A stretch of 64,000 bases of DNA from Devosia sp. LC5 (GCF_000735585.1 NZ_JNNO01000047.1:1-64000); one strand, 5' to 3'; shown: positions 17,209 to 25,418, counted from the first letter of the stretch. The notes: generated by a model from the letters alone, not told the origin. Numbers and translations: made by a program.

Positions 17209-18231
17209 TCAGTGCTTAGTCCCGAACTGGTTCGGGTTGAAGTGATAGGCGGTCGAGCAGAATTCGCAGACCACTTCGATTTCGCCGTCGACCGCCATTT
17301 CCTCGCGGTCTTCGGGCGTGAAGCTGGTCGCCAGCATGTCCTCGATGCGGTCGGCCGAGCAAGTGCAGCGCTCGACCATGGGCAGGGGCGAAAACACCCG
17401 CACGCCGGTCTCGTGATACAGCCGGAACAGCAGCCGCTCGGGCGACAGGTCGGGGTCGGCCAGTTCGACATCTTCGAGCGTAGTCAAAAGCGCCCTGGCC
17501 TCGCTCCAGCCGTCGGATTCCTCGAAATCGGGATCGGCAGTTGCCGGATTGTCGAAATTGCCGTCGCCGGGAAGGTCCGCCATCCTGGACAGGCCATGCT
17601 CGGGCAGGTGCTGGATCAGGACGCCCCCGGCCCGCCAATGGGGGCGGTGGTCACCCTTTTGCTGGAATTCGGCCACCGCGATCCGCACCATGGTGGGGAT
17701 CTGCTCGGATTGCATGAAATAGGTATGGGCCACTTCCTCGAGCGAGTTGCCCTCGAGCGCGACAATGCCCTGATAGCGTTCGGTATGCGGCCCCTGGTCG
17801 ATGGTCATGGCCAGATGCCCCTTGCCGAGCAGGTCGGCGGGGCGGGTCTTGCCCTCTTCGGCAGCCTTGACCAGTGCATCGTGATCAAAGCGCGCATAGC
17901 CGCGCAGCCCGTCGGGGGCGTCGAAATCGACCACGATCAGGTTGACCGGCCCATCGGTCTGGGTCTGCATGATGAAACGCCCCTCGAATTTGAGGGACGA
18001 GCCGATCAGCCCGGCCAGCACCACGGCTTCGCCGAGCAGGCGCGCCACGGGGGCCGGATAGTTATGGCGGCTGAGGATGGTGTCGAGCGCATCGCCCAGG
18101 CGAACGGCGCGGCCGCGTGTGTCGAGCTTGTCGAGGGTGAACGGCACGACGGCATCATCGCCAGTTTCCGGCCGGTCGAGCCCCAGGGCAGTCATCAGGT
18201 TCTCGGTCATTGCAGTCGAATCCGTCGTCAT
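17209..18231 (-). CDS. hslO: Hsp33 redox-regulated chaperone
   Basis: Hsp33 is a cytoplasmic holdase activated by oxidation of a zinc-bound four-cysteine centre. The protein is 340 aa, slightly longer than E. coli Hsp33 (about 292). The zinc ligands are Cys289 and Cys291 (CTCSADRIED) and Cys322 and Cys325 (CEFCSTAYHF), the full C-x-C / C-x-x-C set. It follows argF on the same strand, 296 bp away; argD-argF-hslO is a common alphaproteobacterial order. Start at 18231; an internal ATG at 18210 is also possible. Confidence 0.93.
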   Translation of the reverse strand: MTTDSTAMTENLMTALGLDRPETGDDAVVPFTLDKLDTRGRAVRLGDALDTILSRHNYPAPVARLLGEAVVLAGLIGSSLKFEGRFIMQTQTDGPVNLIVVDFDAPDGLRGYARFDHDALVKAAEEGKTRPADLLGKGHLAMTIDQGPHTERYQGIVALEGNSLEEVAHTYFMQSEQIPTMVRIAVAEFQQKGDHRPHWRAGGVLIQHLPEHGLSRMADLPGDGNFDNPATADPDFEESDGWSEARALLTTLEDVELADPDLSPERLLFRLYHETGVRVFSPLPMVERCTCSADRIEDMLATSFTPEDREEMAVDGEIEVVCEFCSTAYHFNPNQFGTKH

Positions 18232-18295
18232 TCTTTTGGCTTTCGTGAGGCTAAACCCTCAAGGCGAAACGTTCTAGCGCATCACGCACAACAAC

Positions 18296-18372
18296 AGTGT
18301 CTTCCCAGCGAGCGGGAACCTCCATTCCGTTCAAGCAAACGGAGATCCCCATTTTCGCGGGGACGACACGGC
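18296..18372. repeat. degenerate family A repeat
   Basis: A diverged family A copy: the left part has GCGAGCGGGAACCTCC and the right part GGAGATCCCCATTTTCGCGGGGACGACAC. Pairing is imperfect, so it looks like an old decaying copy. It lies between argF and hslO, next to the structured element at 18409. Confidence 0.55.
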
Positions 18373-18408
18373 GGTTGATGGCACCGCAACTGCGATGAGC
18401 TTCTGGTT

Positions 18409-18508
18409 GGGACGAGCCGAAAATGGTGGTCTTCGAGAACCGGAGCGGAGCGTACATAAGTACGTGAGCACCGGAAGCGCAGAAGACCGCCATTTGCAGG
18501 CCGTCCCG
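18409..18508. ncRNA. nested hairpin element F, copy 1 (putative structured RNA)
   Basis: A 100-nt element with nested stems: GGGACG / CGTCCC outside, a 14-bp stem (18422-18435 with 18483-18496, one wobble), CCGG / CCGG, and a CGTAC / GTACG apical hairpin. The core of about 75 nt is nearly identical to 49250-49326. The outer stems differ but still pair, and one inner pair changes C-G to T-A. It begins 20 bp downstream of the argF stop. Function unknown; it could be a 3'-UTR structure, a small RNA or a DNA cruciform. Confidence 0.5.
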
Positions 18509-18527
18509 ATCAGAAGATCGAAGCAGT

Positions 18528-19460
18528 TTAGTTGGTTTCGACCCCGAAGGCCCAGCACAATATGGCTTTTTGCGCGTGCAGGCGGTTTTCGGCTTCGTCC
18601 CACACCACCGACTGGGGACCATCGATCACCTCGTCGGTCACTTCGTCCCCGCGATGAGCGGGCAGGTCGTGCATGAAAAGAGCGTTTTTGTCCGCCAGCG
18701 CCATCAAATTGGTGTTGACCTGGTACGGTTTCAAGACCCGGCGGCGTTCGGCCACGTCCACGTCGCCCATCGACACCCAGGTATCGGTGATGACCAGGTC
18801 CGCGCCTTCGACGGCCTCGCGCGGGTCTTCGATCAGTTTCACATAGTCGCCGGCCCGGCGGATATCCTGCATCAGGTCCTTTTCCGGGCTATATTCATCC
18901 GGCACGGCAATGGTCAAATGGCACTCGAACAGCTCGGCCGCATTCACCCAGGAATGCAGCACATTGTTGCTGTCACCCACCCAGGCGACCTTGGCGCCCT
19001 TGATCGGCCCGCGATGCTCTTCAAAGGTCATCAGATCGGCCATGATCTGGCAGGGATGGGCGCGGCGCGTCAGGCCGTTGATCACCGGCACGGTGGCCGC
19101 CTCGGCCAGGTCCAGCAGATCGGCGTGGGAGAGGATGCGGATCATGATCGCATCGACATAGCGGCTGAGCACCTTGGCGGTGTCGGAGAGGGTTTCCTCG
19201 CGGCTCAGCTGCATTTCCTGGCCGGAGAGCATGATGGTCTCCCCGCCCAATTGGCGCATGCCCACATCGAAGGAGACGCGGGTGCGGGTCGATTGGCGCT
19301 CGAAAATCATCGCCAGGACCTTGTCCTTGAGCAATTGCGGCCGGTCGCCTTCCTTGAGGCGTCCCTTCAGTGAGGTGGCGGCATCGAGCATGCCGCGCAG
19401 TTCGGCATAGGTGAAATCGTCGATCGAGAGAAAATGGTTTGGTGTGCCGGTCGTCGTCAT
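18528..19460 (-). CDS. argF: ornithine carbamoyltransferase
   Basis: Makes citrulline from ornithine and carbamoyl phosphate in arginine biosynthesis, in the cytoplasm. The protein is 310 aa. The carbamoyl-phosphate motif STRTR is at 57-61 and HPCQ at 135-138, and the ornithine-side SMG motif is present (TWVSMGD). The usual HCLP motif reads HDLP here, with Asp265 (codon 18666-18668) in place of the conserved active-site Cys; this is noted as a finding. The ATG at 19460 is preceded by AAGGAAA. It follows argD after 127 bp and is followed by the hairpin element at 18409-18508. Confidence 0.93.
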   Translation of the reverse strand: MTTTGTPNHFLSIDDFTYAELRGMLDAATSLKGRLKEGDRPQLLKDKVLAMIFERQSTRTRVSFDVGMRQLGGETIMLSGQEMQLSREETLSDTAKVLSRYVDAIMIRILSHADLLDLAEAATVPVINGLTRRAHPCQIMADLMTFEEHRGPIKGAKVAWVGDSNNVLHSWVNAAELFECHLTIAVPDEYSPEKDLMQDIRRAGDYVKLIEDPREAVEGADLVITDTWVSMGDVDVAERRRVLKPYQVNTNLMALADKNALFMHDLPAHRGDEVTDEVIDGPQSVVWDEAENRLHAQKAILCWAFGVETN

Positions 19461-19587
19461 GGGCCGGGTTTCCTTATGTGACGCTGATATGGTCGGCAAA
19501 GTGCCGCGGGTCTGCTGCTCCTCCGCTCAGGGAGGAGGGAACAGGCCGCGTCGTCGGCGTCCATAATGCCACAATGTGGAGGTCATG

Positions 19588-20787
19588 TTACCCCACCGCC
19601 GGAACCGACGCCGTTTCGGCCTCGATGGCATCGAAAGCAGCGGCGATCTTCTCGACCGCTTCGATAATGTCGGCCTCGGTGACGATGAGCGGGGGCAAGA
19701 GCCGCAGCACATTGTCGCCGGCGCCGATGACCAGCATCTGGTGATCGTCACGCAGTCGGGACACGAAATCGCGCACTGGCGGAGTGATCTTGATGCCCGC
19801 GAGCAGTCCCTTGCCGCGCAGTTCGAGTACGTAATCGGGATAGCGCTGCGCCAATTGCTGCAGATGCCAGGCCAGTTTCTGGCCCATCTGGTTGACATGG
19901 TCGATAAAGCCGGGCGCGAGAATCCGGTCGAGCACGGCATTGCCCATGGCCGAGGCCAGCGGATTGCCACCATAGGTCGAGCCATGCGTGCCGGGCACCA
20001 TGGAGGAAGCGACATCGCCCTTGGCCAGGCACGCGCCGAGCGGGAAGCCGCCGCCAATGGCCTTGGCCACCGCCACGATATCGGGGGTGATGCCGCTCCA
20101 CTCATAGGCAAAAAACCGCCCGGTCCGGCCATAGCCGCACTGCACTTCGTCGAGCACGAGCAGCATGTCGTTCTCGTCGCACAGCTTGCGCAGGCCCTGC
20201 ATGAATTCGGAAGTCATGGCGGTAACGCCGCCCTCCCCCTGCACCGGCTCGATCAGGATGGCGCAGCTCTGCGGGCTGATCAGCGCCTTGACGCTGTCCA
20301 GATCTCCCGGCCTGGCATGCTTGAAACCGGGCGCGGCGGGGCCGAAGCCCTCCAGATAATCGGGATTGCCGCCGGCGGCGATGGTGCCCAGCGTGCGGCC
20401 ATGGAACGAGCCGGTAAAGGCGATGATCTCGTAGCGATCCGGCTGGCCCTTGGCCCAGAAATAATGCCGCGCCGTCTTGATGGCGCATTCGATGGCCTCG
20501 GCGCCCGAATTGGTGAAAAACACCGAGTCGGCAAAGCTCGCCTCGACCAGCCGCTGGCCCAGCCGTTCCTGCTCGGGAATGGTAAAGGTATTGGCCGTGT
20601 GCCAGACCTTTTCGGCCGCTGCTTTCAGCGCCGTGACCAGATGGGCATCGCCATGGCCCAGGGCATTGACGGCCACGCCAGAATGGAAATCGAGATAGGA
20701 TCGGCCATGCTGGTCATACAGGCGCATGCCTTCGCCCCGCTCGAAAGCGAGTTCGGACCGGGCATAGGTGCCGTAGAGCGCAGACAT
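19588..20787 (-). CDS. argD: acetylornithine aminotransferase
   Basis: PLP-dependent class III aminotransferase, 399 aa, converting N-acetylglutamate semialdehyde to N-acetylornithine; many ArgD proteins also serve lysine synthesis. The PLP phosphate site TNSGAEAIE, the Asp motif LLVLDEVQCGYGRTG and the Schiff-base Lys in VAKAIGGGFPLG are present, with the class III GTHGSTYGGNP downstream. It is the first gene of the argD-argF unit and is divergent from gcrA. Its leader contains a terminator-like hairpin with a U-run (20842-20878), a possible attenuator. A small CTCCTCC/GGAGGAG hairpin follows the gene near 19520. Confidence 0.94.
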   Translation of the reverse strand: MSALYGTYARSELAFERGEGMRLYDQHGRSYLDFHSGVAVNALGHGDAHLVTALKAAAEKVWHTANTFTIPEQERLGQRLVEASFADSVFFTNSGAEAIECAIKTARHYFWAKGQPDRYEIIAFTGSFHGRTLGTIAAGGNPDYLEGFGPAAPGFKHARPGDLDSVKALISPQSCAILIEPVQGEGGVTAMTSEFMQGLRKLCDENDMLLVLDEVQCGYGRTGRFFAYEWSGITPDIVAVAKAIGGGFPLGACLAKGDVASSMVPGTHGSTYGGNPLASAMGNAVLDRILAPGFIDHVNQMGQKLAWHLQQLAQRYPDYVLELRGKGLLAGIKITPPVRDFVSRLRDDHQMLVIGAGDNVLRLLPPLIVTEADIIEAVEKIAAAFDAIEAETASVPAVG

Positions 20788-20841
20788 ATGGTCATTCCTT
20801 CTGGTGCAAGCGCGATTAAGAGGGGCCGTGGCATTCGCGCC

Positions 20842-20878
20842 ACAAAAATCAAAAACGCGCTCGTTGCGCAGCGCGTTT
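20842..20878 (-). terminator. terminator-like hairpin in the argD leader
   Basis: On the minus strand a perfect 9-bp stem AAACGCGCT / AGCGCGTTT (20853-20878, 8-nt loop) is followed by TTTTTGATTTTTG, ending about 55 bp upstream of the argD start. No gene ends just upstream on this strand, so it is more likely an attenuator or a barrier to antisense transcription than an ordinary operon terminator. Confidence 0.55.
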
Positions 20879-20941
20879 ATACGTCAGAGTTAGGCCATTT
20901 TTGCCAGATAAGTCAACGTTCCAGGCCCAAGTGCCTGATTT

Positions 20942-21156
20942 GACTCAATGATCGTTAAGGCAATTTTAACCAGTGAATATTCGGGGATATCCTTCCCTGA
21001 CTCTTGATCCTGATTCCGCCGATAGCGTAGTCTAACATTCGTTGGGGACACGATATCTCGTGTGGCGGACCCGCCTAACATACGACCGCTAGAGTTTACG
21101 GCTGCCAAGATCCAACTTGGCAGCACAATGAAGGATTCTGTTTTGACGATGGATTC
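20942..21156 (+). promoter_or_regulatory. gcrA control region: CtrA box and five GANTC sites
   Basis: A full CtrA-type box TTAA-N7-TTAAC lies at 20955-20970. GANTC sites, the CcrM methylation target bound by GcrA in Caulobacter, lie at 20942, 20999, 21012, 21134 and 21152. Random sequence would give about one in this length. The arrangement matches the known CtrA repression of gcrA in Caulobacter and suggests methylation-sensitive control. The divergent argD promoter shares part of this 361-bp gap. Confidence 0.75.
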
Positions 21157-21733
21157 AGGAGCACAAGCGGCGGGCTGGACTGACGAGCGCGTCGAAACTT
21201 TGAAGAAGCTCTGGATGGAAGGCCTGTCGGCCAGCCAGATTGCCGGGGAACTCGGCCAGGGCGTTACCCGCAATGCGGTTATCGGCAAGGTGCACCGCCT
21301 TAAACTTTCGGCCCGCGCCAAGCCCACCAATACCGCGCCACGCGCCCGTCCGGCGCCGCGCCCGGCCCCCCGCCGGGTGTCCGGCCCTTCGGCCAGCCTC
21401 TCCTCCGGCAGTGGCGGCTCCAGCATGATGGGCGGCGCCGCCAAGGCCCGGATGAGCATGCCGCGCCCGCAGACCATGGGCGCCACCGCTCTGGCGGCGA
21501 GCCCCGAGATCGAGACCAATCTTTATGTCGCACCGGCTGCGGCCGAGCTGTTCATTCCCGAAGACAAAAGGCTGAACCTGCTGCAGCTCACCGAGAGCAC
21601 CTGCAAGTGGCCGATCGGCGACCCGCTGACCAAGGACTTTTACTTCTGCGGCCAGCATAGCCTGGAAAGCGGCCCCTATTGCGAATTCCACTCGCGCCGC
21701 GCCTATCACCAGGTCGACAAGAAGCGCCGCTAG
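21149..21733 (+). CDS. gcrA: GcrA cell cycle regulator
   Basis: GcrA is an alphaproteobacterial transcription factor that acts with sigma-70 at GANTC-methylated promoters in the cell cycle. The protein is 194 aa. The N-terminal helix-turn-helix region reads WTDERVETLKKLWMEGLSAS followed by TRNAVIGKVHRL, the family hallmark. A Pro/Ala/Ser-rich linker covers about 55-105. The C-terminal RNA-polymerase-binding domain has the Cys/His cluster CKWPIGDP, FYFCGQH and YCEFHSRRAYH. I favour the ATG at 21149; an ATG at 21128 (MKDSVLTMDS) is possible. Two GANTC sites overlap the start region. An intrinsic terminator follows at 21763. Confidence 0.95.
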   Translation: MDSGAQAAGWTDERVETLKKLWMEGLSASQIAGELGQGVTRNAVIGKVHRLKLSARAKPTNTAPRARPAPRPAPRRVSGPSASLSSGSGGSSMMGGAAKARMSMPRPQTMGATALAASPEIETNLYVAPAAAELFIPEDKRLNLLQLTESTCKWPIGDPLTKDFYFCGQHSLESGPYCEFHSRRAYHQVDKKRR

Positions 21734-21762
21734 GCTGCGAAAAATAGCTGGACATGACAAGA

Positions 21763-21785
21763 GGGCGCCGGCGGCGCCCTTTTTG
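21763..21785 (+). terminator. intrinsic terminator of gcrA
   Basis: A perfect 7-bp stem GGGCGCC / GGCGCCC with a 3-nt loop is followed by TTTTT (21780-21784). It ends about 50 bp after the gcrA stop. Confidence 0.85.
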
Positions 21786-21835
21786 TTTGGGGTGCGCGGG
21801 GTGCAGCAATTCACAACCCGGCTCACCCACCCACG

Positions 21836-21915
21836 GTGTCATTCCCGCGAAAGCGGGAACCTCTGTTGGGATGCAAGAAAGTAAACGGAGGTTCCCGCTT
21901 TCGCGGGAATGACAC
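21836..21915. repeat. family A palindromic repeat
   Basis: Near-perfect copy of the 3650-3731 element, with one mismatch between arms (CTCTGTT against AACGGAG). It lies between the convergent gcrA and phoR-like genes. Confidence 0.82.
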
Positions 21916-21962
21916 TGTGGCGAAGATCGGCACCTACGCGTTATCGTAGGAATGGGGTGCCC

Positions 21963-23252
21963 CTAGGGCAGCAACACATCCACCCGCATCCCCTCGCCCA
22001 CCTTGCTGCGAATGACCAGCTGCCCGCGGTGGCGGTTGACGATGTGCTTGACGATGGCCAGCCCCAGGCCCGTGCCCTTTTTCTTGCGGCTGATATCGGC
22101 GTCCATGCGGTAGAAGCGCTCGGTGAGGCGGGGCACATATTCCGGCGCCACACCCGGCCCATGATCGACCACCGTTACCATATGCTGGAAGCCCGGACGA
22201 CCCGCAGGCGCCAGGCTGACTTCGATGGTCTTGCCATCGGCGCCATATTTGATGGCATTGTCGAGCAGGTTTTCGAACACTTCGTAGAGCTGGGAGCGAT
22301 CGCCGGTGGTAATGGCGGTGCCCGCGGGCAGGCTGAGTACGATATCGAGCTCGGCCGCCTTGGCCTGGGTCATCAGGCCCTCGCGCACTTCGCGCAACAG
22401 GCCGGCCAGATCGATGGAGCCGGTGGGGCGCACATGCTGGTGCATTTCGATGCGCGAGAGGCTCAGCAGATCGTCGATCAGCTTGCTCATGCGTTCGGCC
22501 TGGCCGCGCATGATGCCGAGGAATTTTTCGCGCGCCGCCGCATCCTTGGCAGCCGGGCCCAAAAGAGTATCGATAAAGCCCAGCAACGAGGCCAGGGGCG
22601 TGCGCAATTCGTGGCTGGCATTGGCGATGAAATCGCTGCGCAGCGCATCGACCCGCTTGAGCTCGGTCAGGCTCTGCATGGTCACCACCAATTGGCGGCC
22701 TTCGTCGGCGAACCAGTCGGCGCCTTCGCGGCGCAGCGGGGCGACGATGACCTTGTCCCAGGTTTCGGACGGCAGGGTTTCATGCAGCTCGATGGTACGC
22801 GTGGTGCCGCTGCGGATCACCGCGTCGATCGCCTGCACCAGTTCGGGATTGCGCAGCGAGAAGGTAATGGGGTTGCCCGGCAGCACATTGGTATATTGGC
22901 GTCGCGCGGCCGCATTGGCATGGACAACCACGGCGCGCCGGTCGAGCACGAAGCAGGGATCGGTCAGCGCATCGGCAAAGGCGGTGATGGGGATCTGCTC
23001 ATTTGCCACCATCAAGGACATGACGGGGGCCGGCGCGGTCTGGGTCACCGTCACCAGGCCCGCGGGCAGCAGGGCCATGGCGGCAACAATGGCCAGAAAG
23101 GCGATGATAGCGGGCAATACGGGCAGAAAGCCGAACAGCACCAGCGCAAAAAACACCCCGAAAATTCCGGCCAACAGGCTCGATTGCGCGGCCAGCCGCG
23201 CCAGTATCTGGGTGAGGGCAGAAGCAGGCGGCGATGCGGTCGGTTGGTCCAT
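21963..23252 (-). CDS. PhoR-like sensor histidine kinase
   Basis: A 429-aa membrane sensor kinase. Hydrophobic helices occupy about 24-66 without a large periplasmic domain, as in PhoR. A PAS domain follows (about 88-150). The phosphoacceptor is His214 (NASHELRTPLASLLGF), and the ATPase boxes are N (LLDNAIKYGADG), G1 (DHGPGVAPEY) and G2 (GTGLGLAIVKHIV). This layout fits PhoR of the phosphate regulon, although phoB and pst genes are not adjacent here. The divergent neighbour is polyphosphate kinase, which supports a phosphate theme. The ATG at 23252 (MDQPTASPP) is preferred to one at 23297. Confidence 0.78.
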   Translation of the reverse strand: MDQPTASPPASALTQILARLAAQSSLLAGIFGVFFALVLFGFLPVLPAIIAFLAIVAAMALLPAGLVTVTQTAPAPVMSLMVANEQIPITAFADALTDPCFVLDRRAVVVHANAAARRQYTNVLPGNPITFSLRNPELVQAIDAVIRSGTTRTIELHETLPSETWDKVIVAPLRREGADWFADEGRQLVVTMQSLTELKRVDALRSDFIANASHELRTPLASLLGFIDTLLGPAAKDAAAREKFLGIMRGQAERMSKLIDDLLSLSRIEMHQHVRPTGSIDLAGLLREVREGLMTQAKAAELDIVLSLPAGTAITTGDRSQLYEVFENLLDNAIKYGADGKTIEVSLAPAGRPGFQHMVTVVDHGPGVAPEYVPRLTERFYRMDADISRKKKGTGLGLAIVKHIVNRHRGQLVIRSKVGEGMRVDVLLP

Positions 23253-23345
23253 GTTACGCCAATGTCGAATCAAGGGTTTCCATCGTGGCCCTTGCACTCA
23301 AGGGCGGCTTCATAGCACGTTCGGGATGACAACGGAGCGACAACC

Positions 23346-24203
23346 ATGAGCGATCCCTTCGAGGGCTTCGATATTGAAGATCCAAACCTGCCCAAGGCCA
23401 TTGAAAAACACGCCATGCGTTCGGGTGGCTACCCTTATGAGGATAAGCTGGACAACAAGATTTACGAAGCGGAGATGTACGCGCTGCAAAAGCAGCTGGT
23501 GCTGCTGCAGGCCCATCTGGCGGCCAGCGGCGAACGCGTCATGCTGGTATTTGAAGGGCGCGACGCGGCCGGCAAGGGCGGCACGATCAAGCGGTATCTG
23601 GAAAATCTCAACCCGCGCTACAATCTGATCGCGGCGCTGCCCAAGCCCAACGACCGGGAGCGGACGCAGTGGTATTTCCAGCGCTATGTCGATTGGCTGC
23701 CGGCGGCGGGCGAGACGGTGCTGTTCGACCGTTCCTGGTATAACCGGGCCGGGGTGGAGCCGGTAATGGGCTTCTGCACGCCCGAGCAGACCGAGGCATT
23801 TCTGGACGAAGCGCCCGAATTTGAAAAGCGCATCACCAAGGACGGCATTCACCTGTTCAAATTCTGGCTGTCGATCGGCCGGGAAATGCAGCTCAAGCGG
23901 TTCCACGACCGCCGCCATGACCCGCTCAAGGTGTGGAAGCTCTCGCCCATCGATCTGGAGGCCCTGGGCAAGTGGGATGCCTATTCGGCGGCACGCGACG
24001 TGATGCTCGAGCGCACCGACAGCAAGCACGCTCCCTGGACGGTGATCCGCGCCAATGACAAAAAGCGGGGAAGGCTCAACGTGATCCGCACCGTGCTCGA
24101 TGCTTTGGACTATCAAGGCAAAAGCCCCAAGGCGATCGGGGAAATCGATCCCAAGATCAGGTTGAGTGCGGATGCGTTTTTGAAGCTGAAGAAGAGTGAG
24201 TGA
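23346..24203 (+). CDS. ppk2: polyphosphate kinase 2 (class I)
   Basis: PPK2 transfers phosphate between polyphosphate and nucleoside diphosphates, usually favouring NTP formation from polyphosphate. The protein is 285 aa, the short one-domain class I form. The P-loop-like GRDAAGKGGT is at 71-80, the Walker-B-like FDRSWYNRAGVE near 125-137, and the lid segment FHDRRHDPLKVWKLSPID is intact. It is divergent from the PhoR-like kinase with only 93 bp between starts. I see no clear Pho box there. It is convergent with kdgK, with a GC-rich hairpin between. Confidence 0.93.
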   Translation: MSDPFEGFDIEDPNLPKAIEKHAMRSGGYPYEDKLDNKIYEAEMYALQKQLVLLQAHLAASGERVMLVFEGRDAAGKGGTIKRYLENLNPRYNLIAALPKPNDRERTQWYFQRYVDWLPAAGETVLFDRSWYNRAGVEPVMGFCTPEQTEAFLDEAPEFEKRITKDGIHLFKFWLSIGREMQLKRFHDRRHDPLKVWKLSPIDLEALGKWDAYSAARDVMLERTDSKHAPWTVIRANDKKRGRLNVIRTVLDALDYQGKSPKAIGEIDPKIRLSADAFLKLKKSE

Positions 24204-24235
24204 AAACTCTAGCCTGCCCCAAGAGTGGCGATATC

Positions 24236-24256
24236 CCTCCCCCTGTCAGGGGGAGG
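24236..24256. repeat. GC-rich hairpin between ppk2 and kdgK
   Basis: Perfect 8-bp dyad CCTCCCCC / GGGGGAGG with a 5-nt loop, between two convergent genes. It may act as a bidirectional transcription barrier, but there are no T-runs. Confidence 0.5.
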
Positions 24257-24272
24257 CCAGGTGGGGTATCCC

Positions 24273-25184
24273 CTACCGGACGAGCTTCGGATCGACCAAA
24301 GCCCCCTTCTGCCCGATCACCACGCCGGCCACCCGATGCGCCGCCTCTGCCGCTTCCTTCAGCGATTTGCCCGCCAGCCGCGCGCTCAGATAGGCCCCGT
24401 TAAAACTGTCCCCTGCCCCGGTCGCATCCACGACCTTGGCACCCGGCTTGGGAGCGACCTTGACGCGCTCGCTGGCGGTGGCGATCAGCGCTTCGCCGGC
24501 CCCGTCCTTGACCACGACTTCCTCGACGCCCAGTTCCAGATAACGTTCGGCGGTGTCCTCCACCGATTTGTCGCCGAATAGCGGGGCTTCGTCGGCATGG
24601 GTGGGCAGCACGATATCGCAGAGGGTTGCGGCGGCGGTCAGCACCGAGGCCATGACGCGGGGGCTGGTCCACAGGGCCGGGCGCAGATTGGTGTCGAACA
24701 CGATTTTCGCGCCGGCATCGCGCGCCTTGACGATAGCGCCCAGCAGGCGGCCACGGGCACGGGGCGCCAGGATGGCCAGGGTAATGCCCGAGAAATACAC
24801 CATGCTGGCGCCGTCGAGCGCGGCATGCAGCGCTTCCTTGTCGTCGGCCAGGAGCTTGGCGGCAGACGTATCGCGCCAATAGGTGAAGTGTCGGTCGCCC
24901 TTGTCCTGGTGGATCATGTAGAGGCCGGGGCGGCGCTCAGGGACAGTGCGGATATGGCTGGTGCCGATATCATGGGCTTGCAGGAAAGTGCGGATATCGT
25001 CGGAATAGCGGTCTTCGCCCAGCCCGGTGAAGTAATCGACCGACCAATCCTTGCCCAGCAGCGCCCGCATATACCAGGCGGTATTGAGCGTATCGCCCGC
25101 ATAGCCCAAGCGGTATTGGCGATCCTCGCCCCCGCTCATCTCGATCATGCATTCCCCGATGCTGACGAAACGCTGCTGTGCCAA
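24273..25184 (-). CDS. kdgK: 2-keto-3-deoxygluconate kinase (PfkB family)
   Basis: PfkB-family sugar kinase, 303 aa. The N-terminal pattern SIGECMIEMSGG and GYAGDTLNTAWYMRALLG is characteristic of KdgK, which makes 2-keto-3-deoxy-6-phosphogluconate for the Entner-Doudoroff pathway. The C-terminal ATP/catalytic motif DATGAGDSFNGAYLSARLAG, with its catalytic Asp, is intact. The gene is divergent from a mannitol dehydrogenase/fructuronate reductase family gene, so the pair could serve hexuronate breakdown. Other pathway genes (uxaC, uxuA, eda) are absent from the window. Confidence 0.87.
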   Translation of the reverse strand: MAQQRFVSIGECMIEMSGGEDRQYRLGYAGDTLNTAWYMRALLGKDWSVDYFTGLGEDRYSDDIRTFLQAHDIGTSHIRTVPERRPGLYMIHQDKGDRHFTYWRDTSAAKLLADDKEALHAALDGASMVYFSGITLAILAPRARGRLLGAIVKARDAGAKIVFDTNLRPALWTSPRVMASVLTAAATLCDIVLPTHADEAPLFGDKSVEDTAERYLELGVEEVVVKDGAGEALIATASERVKVAPKPGAKVVDATGAGDSFNGAYLSARLAGKSLKEAAEAAHRVAGVVIGQKGALVDPKLVR

Positions 25185-25223
25185 AACCTGATCCTCTTTC
25201 GTGCCGGTTCCCGCTTACCCACG

Positions 25224-25346
25224 GTGTCATTCCCGCGCAAGCAGTTTAGAAGACCTCATCCTGAGCTTGTCGAAGGACGAGGTCGAGCGCGTGGAGGTCT
25301 GATTGCCACGACCTCGTGGTTCGACAGGCTCTCCATGAGATCTACT
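25224..25346. repeat. truncated family A arm abutting a family B repeat
   Basis: A single family A arm (25224-25242) breaks off and is followed within a few bases by a complete family B inverted repeat (25248-25346), which lies in the opposite arm order to the 5043 copy. A fragment GGTTCCCGCTT just upstream (25206-25216) also resembles family A. This looks like one repeat inserted into, or recombined with, another. It occupies the promoter region between the divergent kdgK and dehydrogenase genes; a small GTCAC-N4-GTGAC dyad at 25381-25394 also lies there. Confidence 0.65.
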
Positions 25347-25418
25347 TGAAGTACCTTCCATCTTCCATACAAGAATGATTGTCACTATGGTGACGCCGAT
25401 TTCGAGCCGGAGACCACT

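Noticed and set aside
20853..20878. Arg-codon leader peptide for argD
   Set aside because: The frame with several Arg codons has no ATG or good ribosome site, so only the hairpin is reported.
23253..23345. Pho box between the PhoR-like kinase and ppk2
   Set aside because: I looked for CTGTCAT-type direct repeats and found none convincing.
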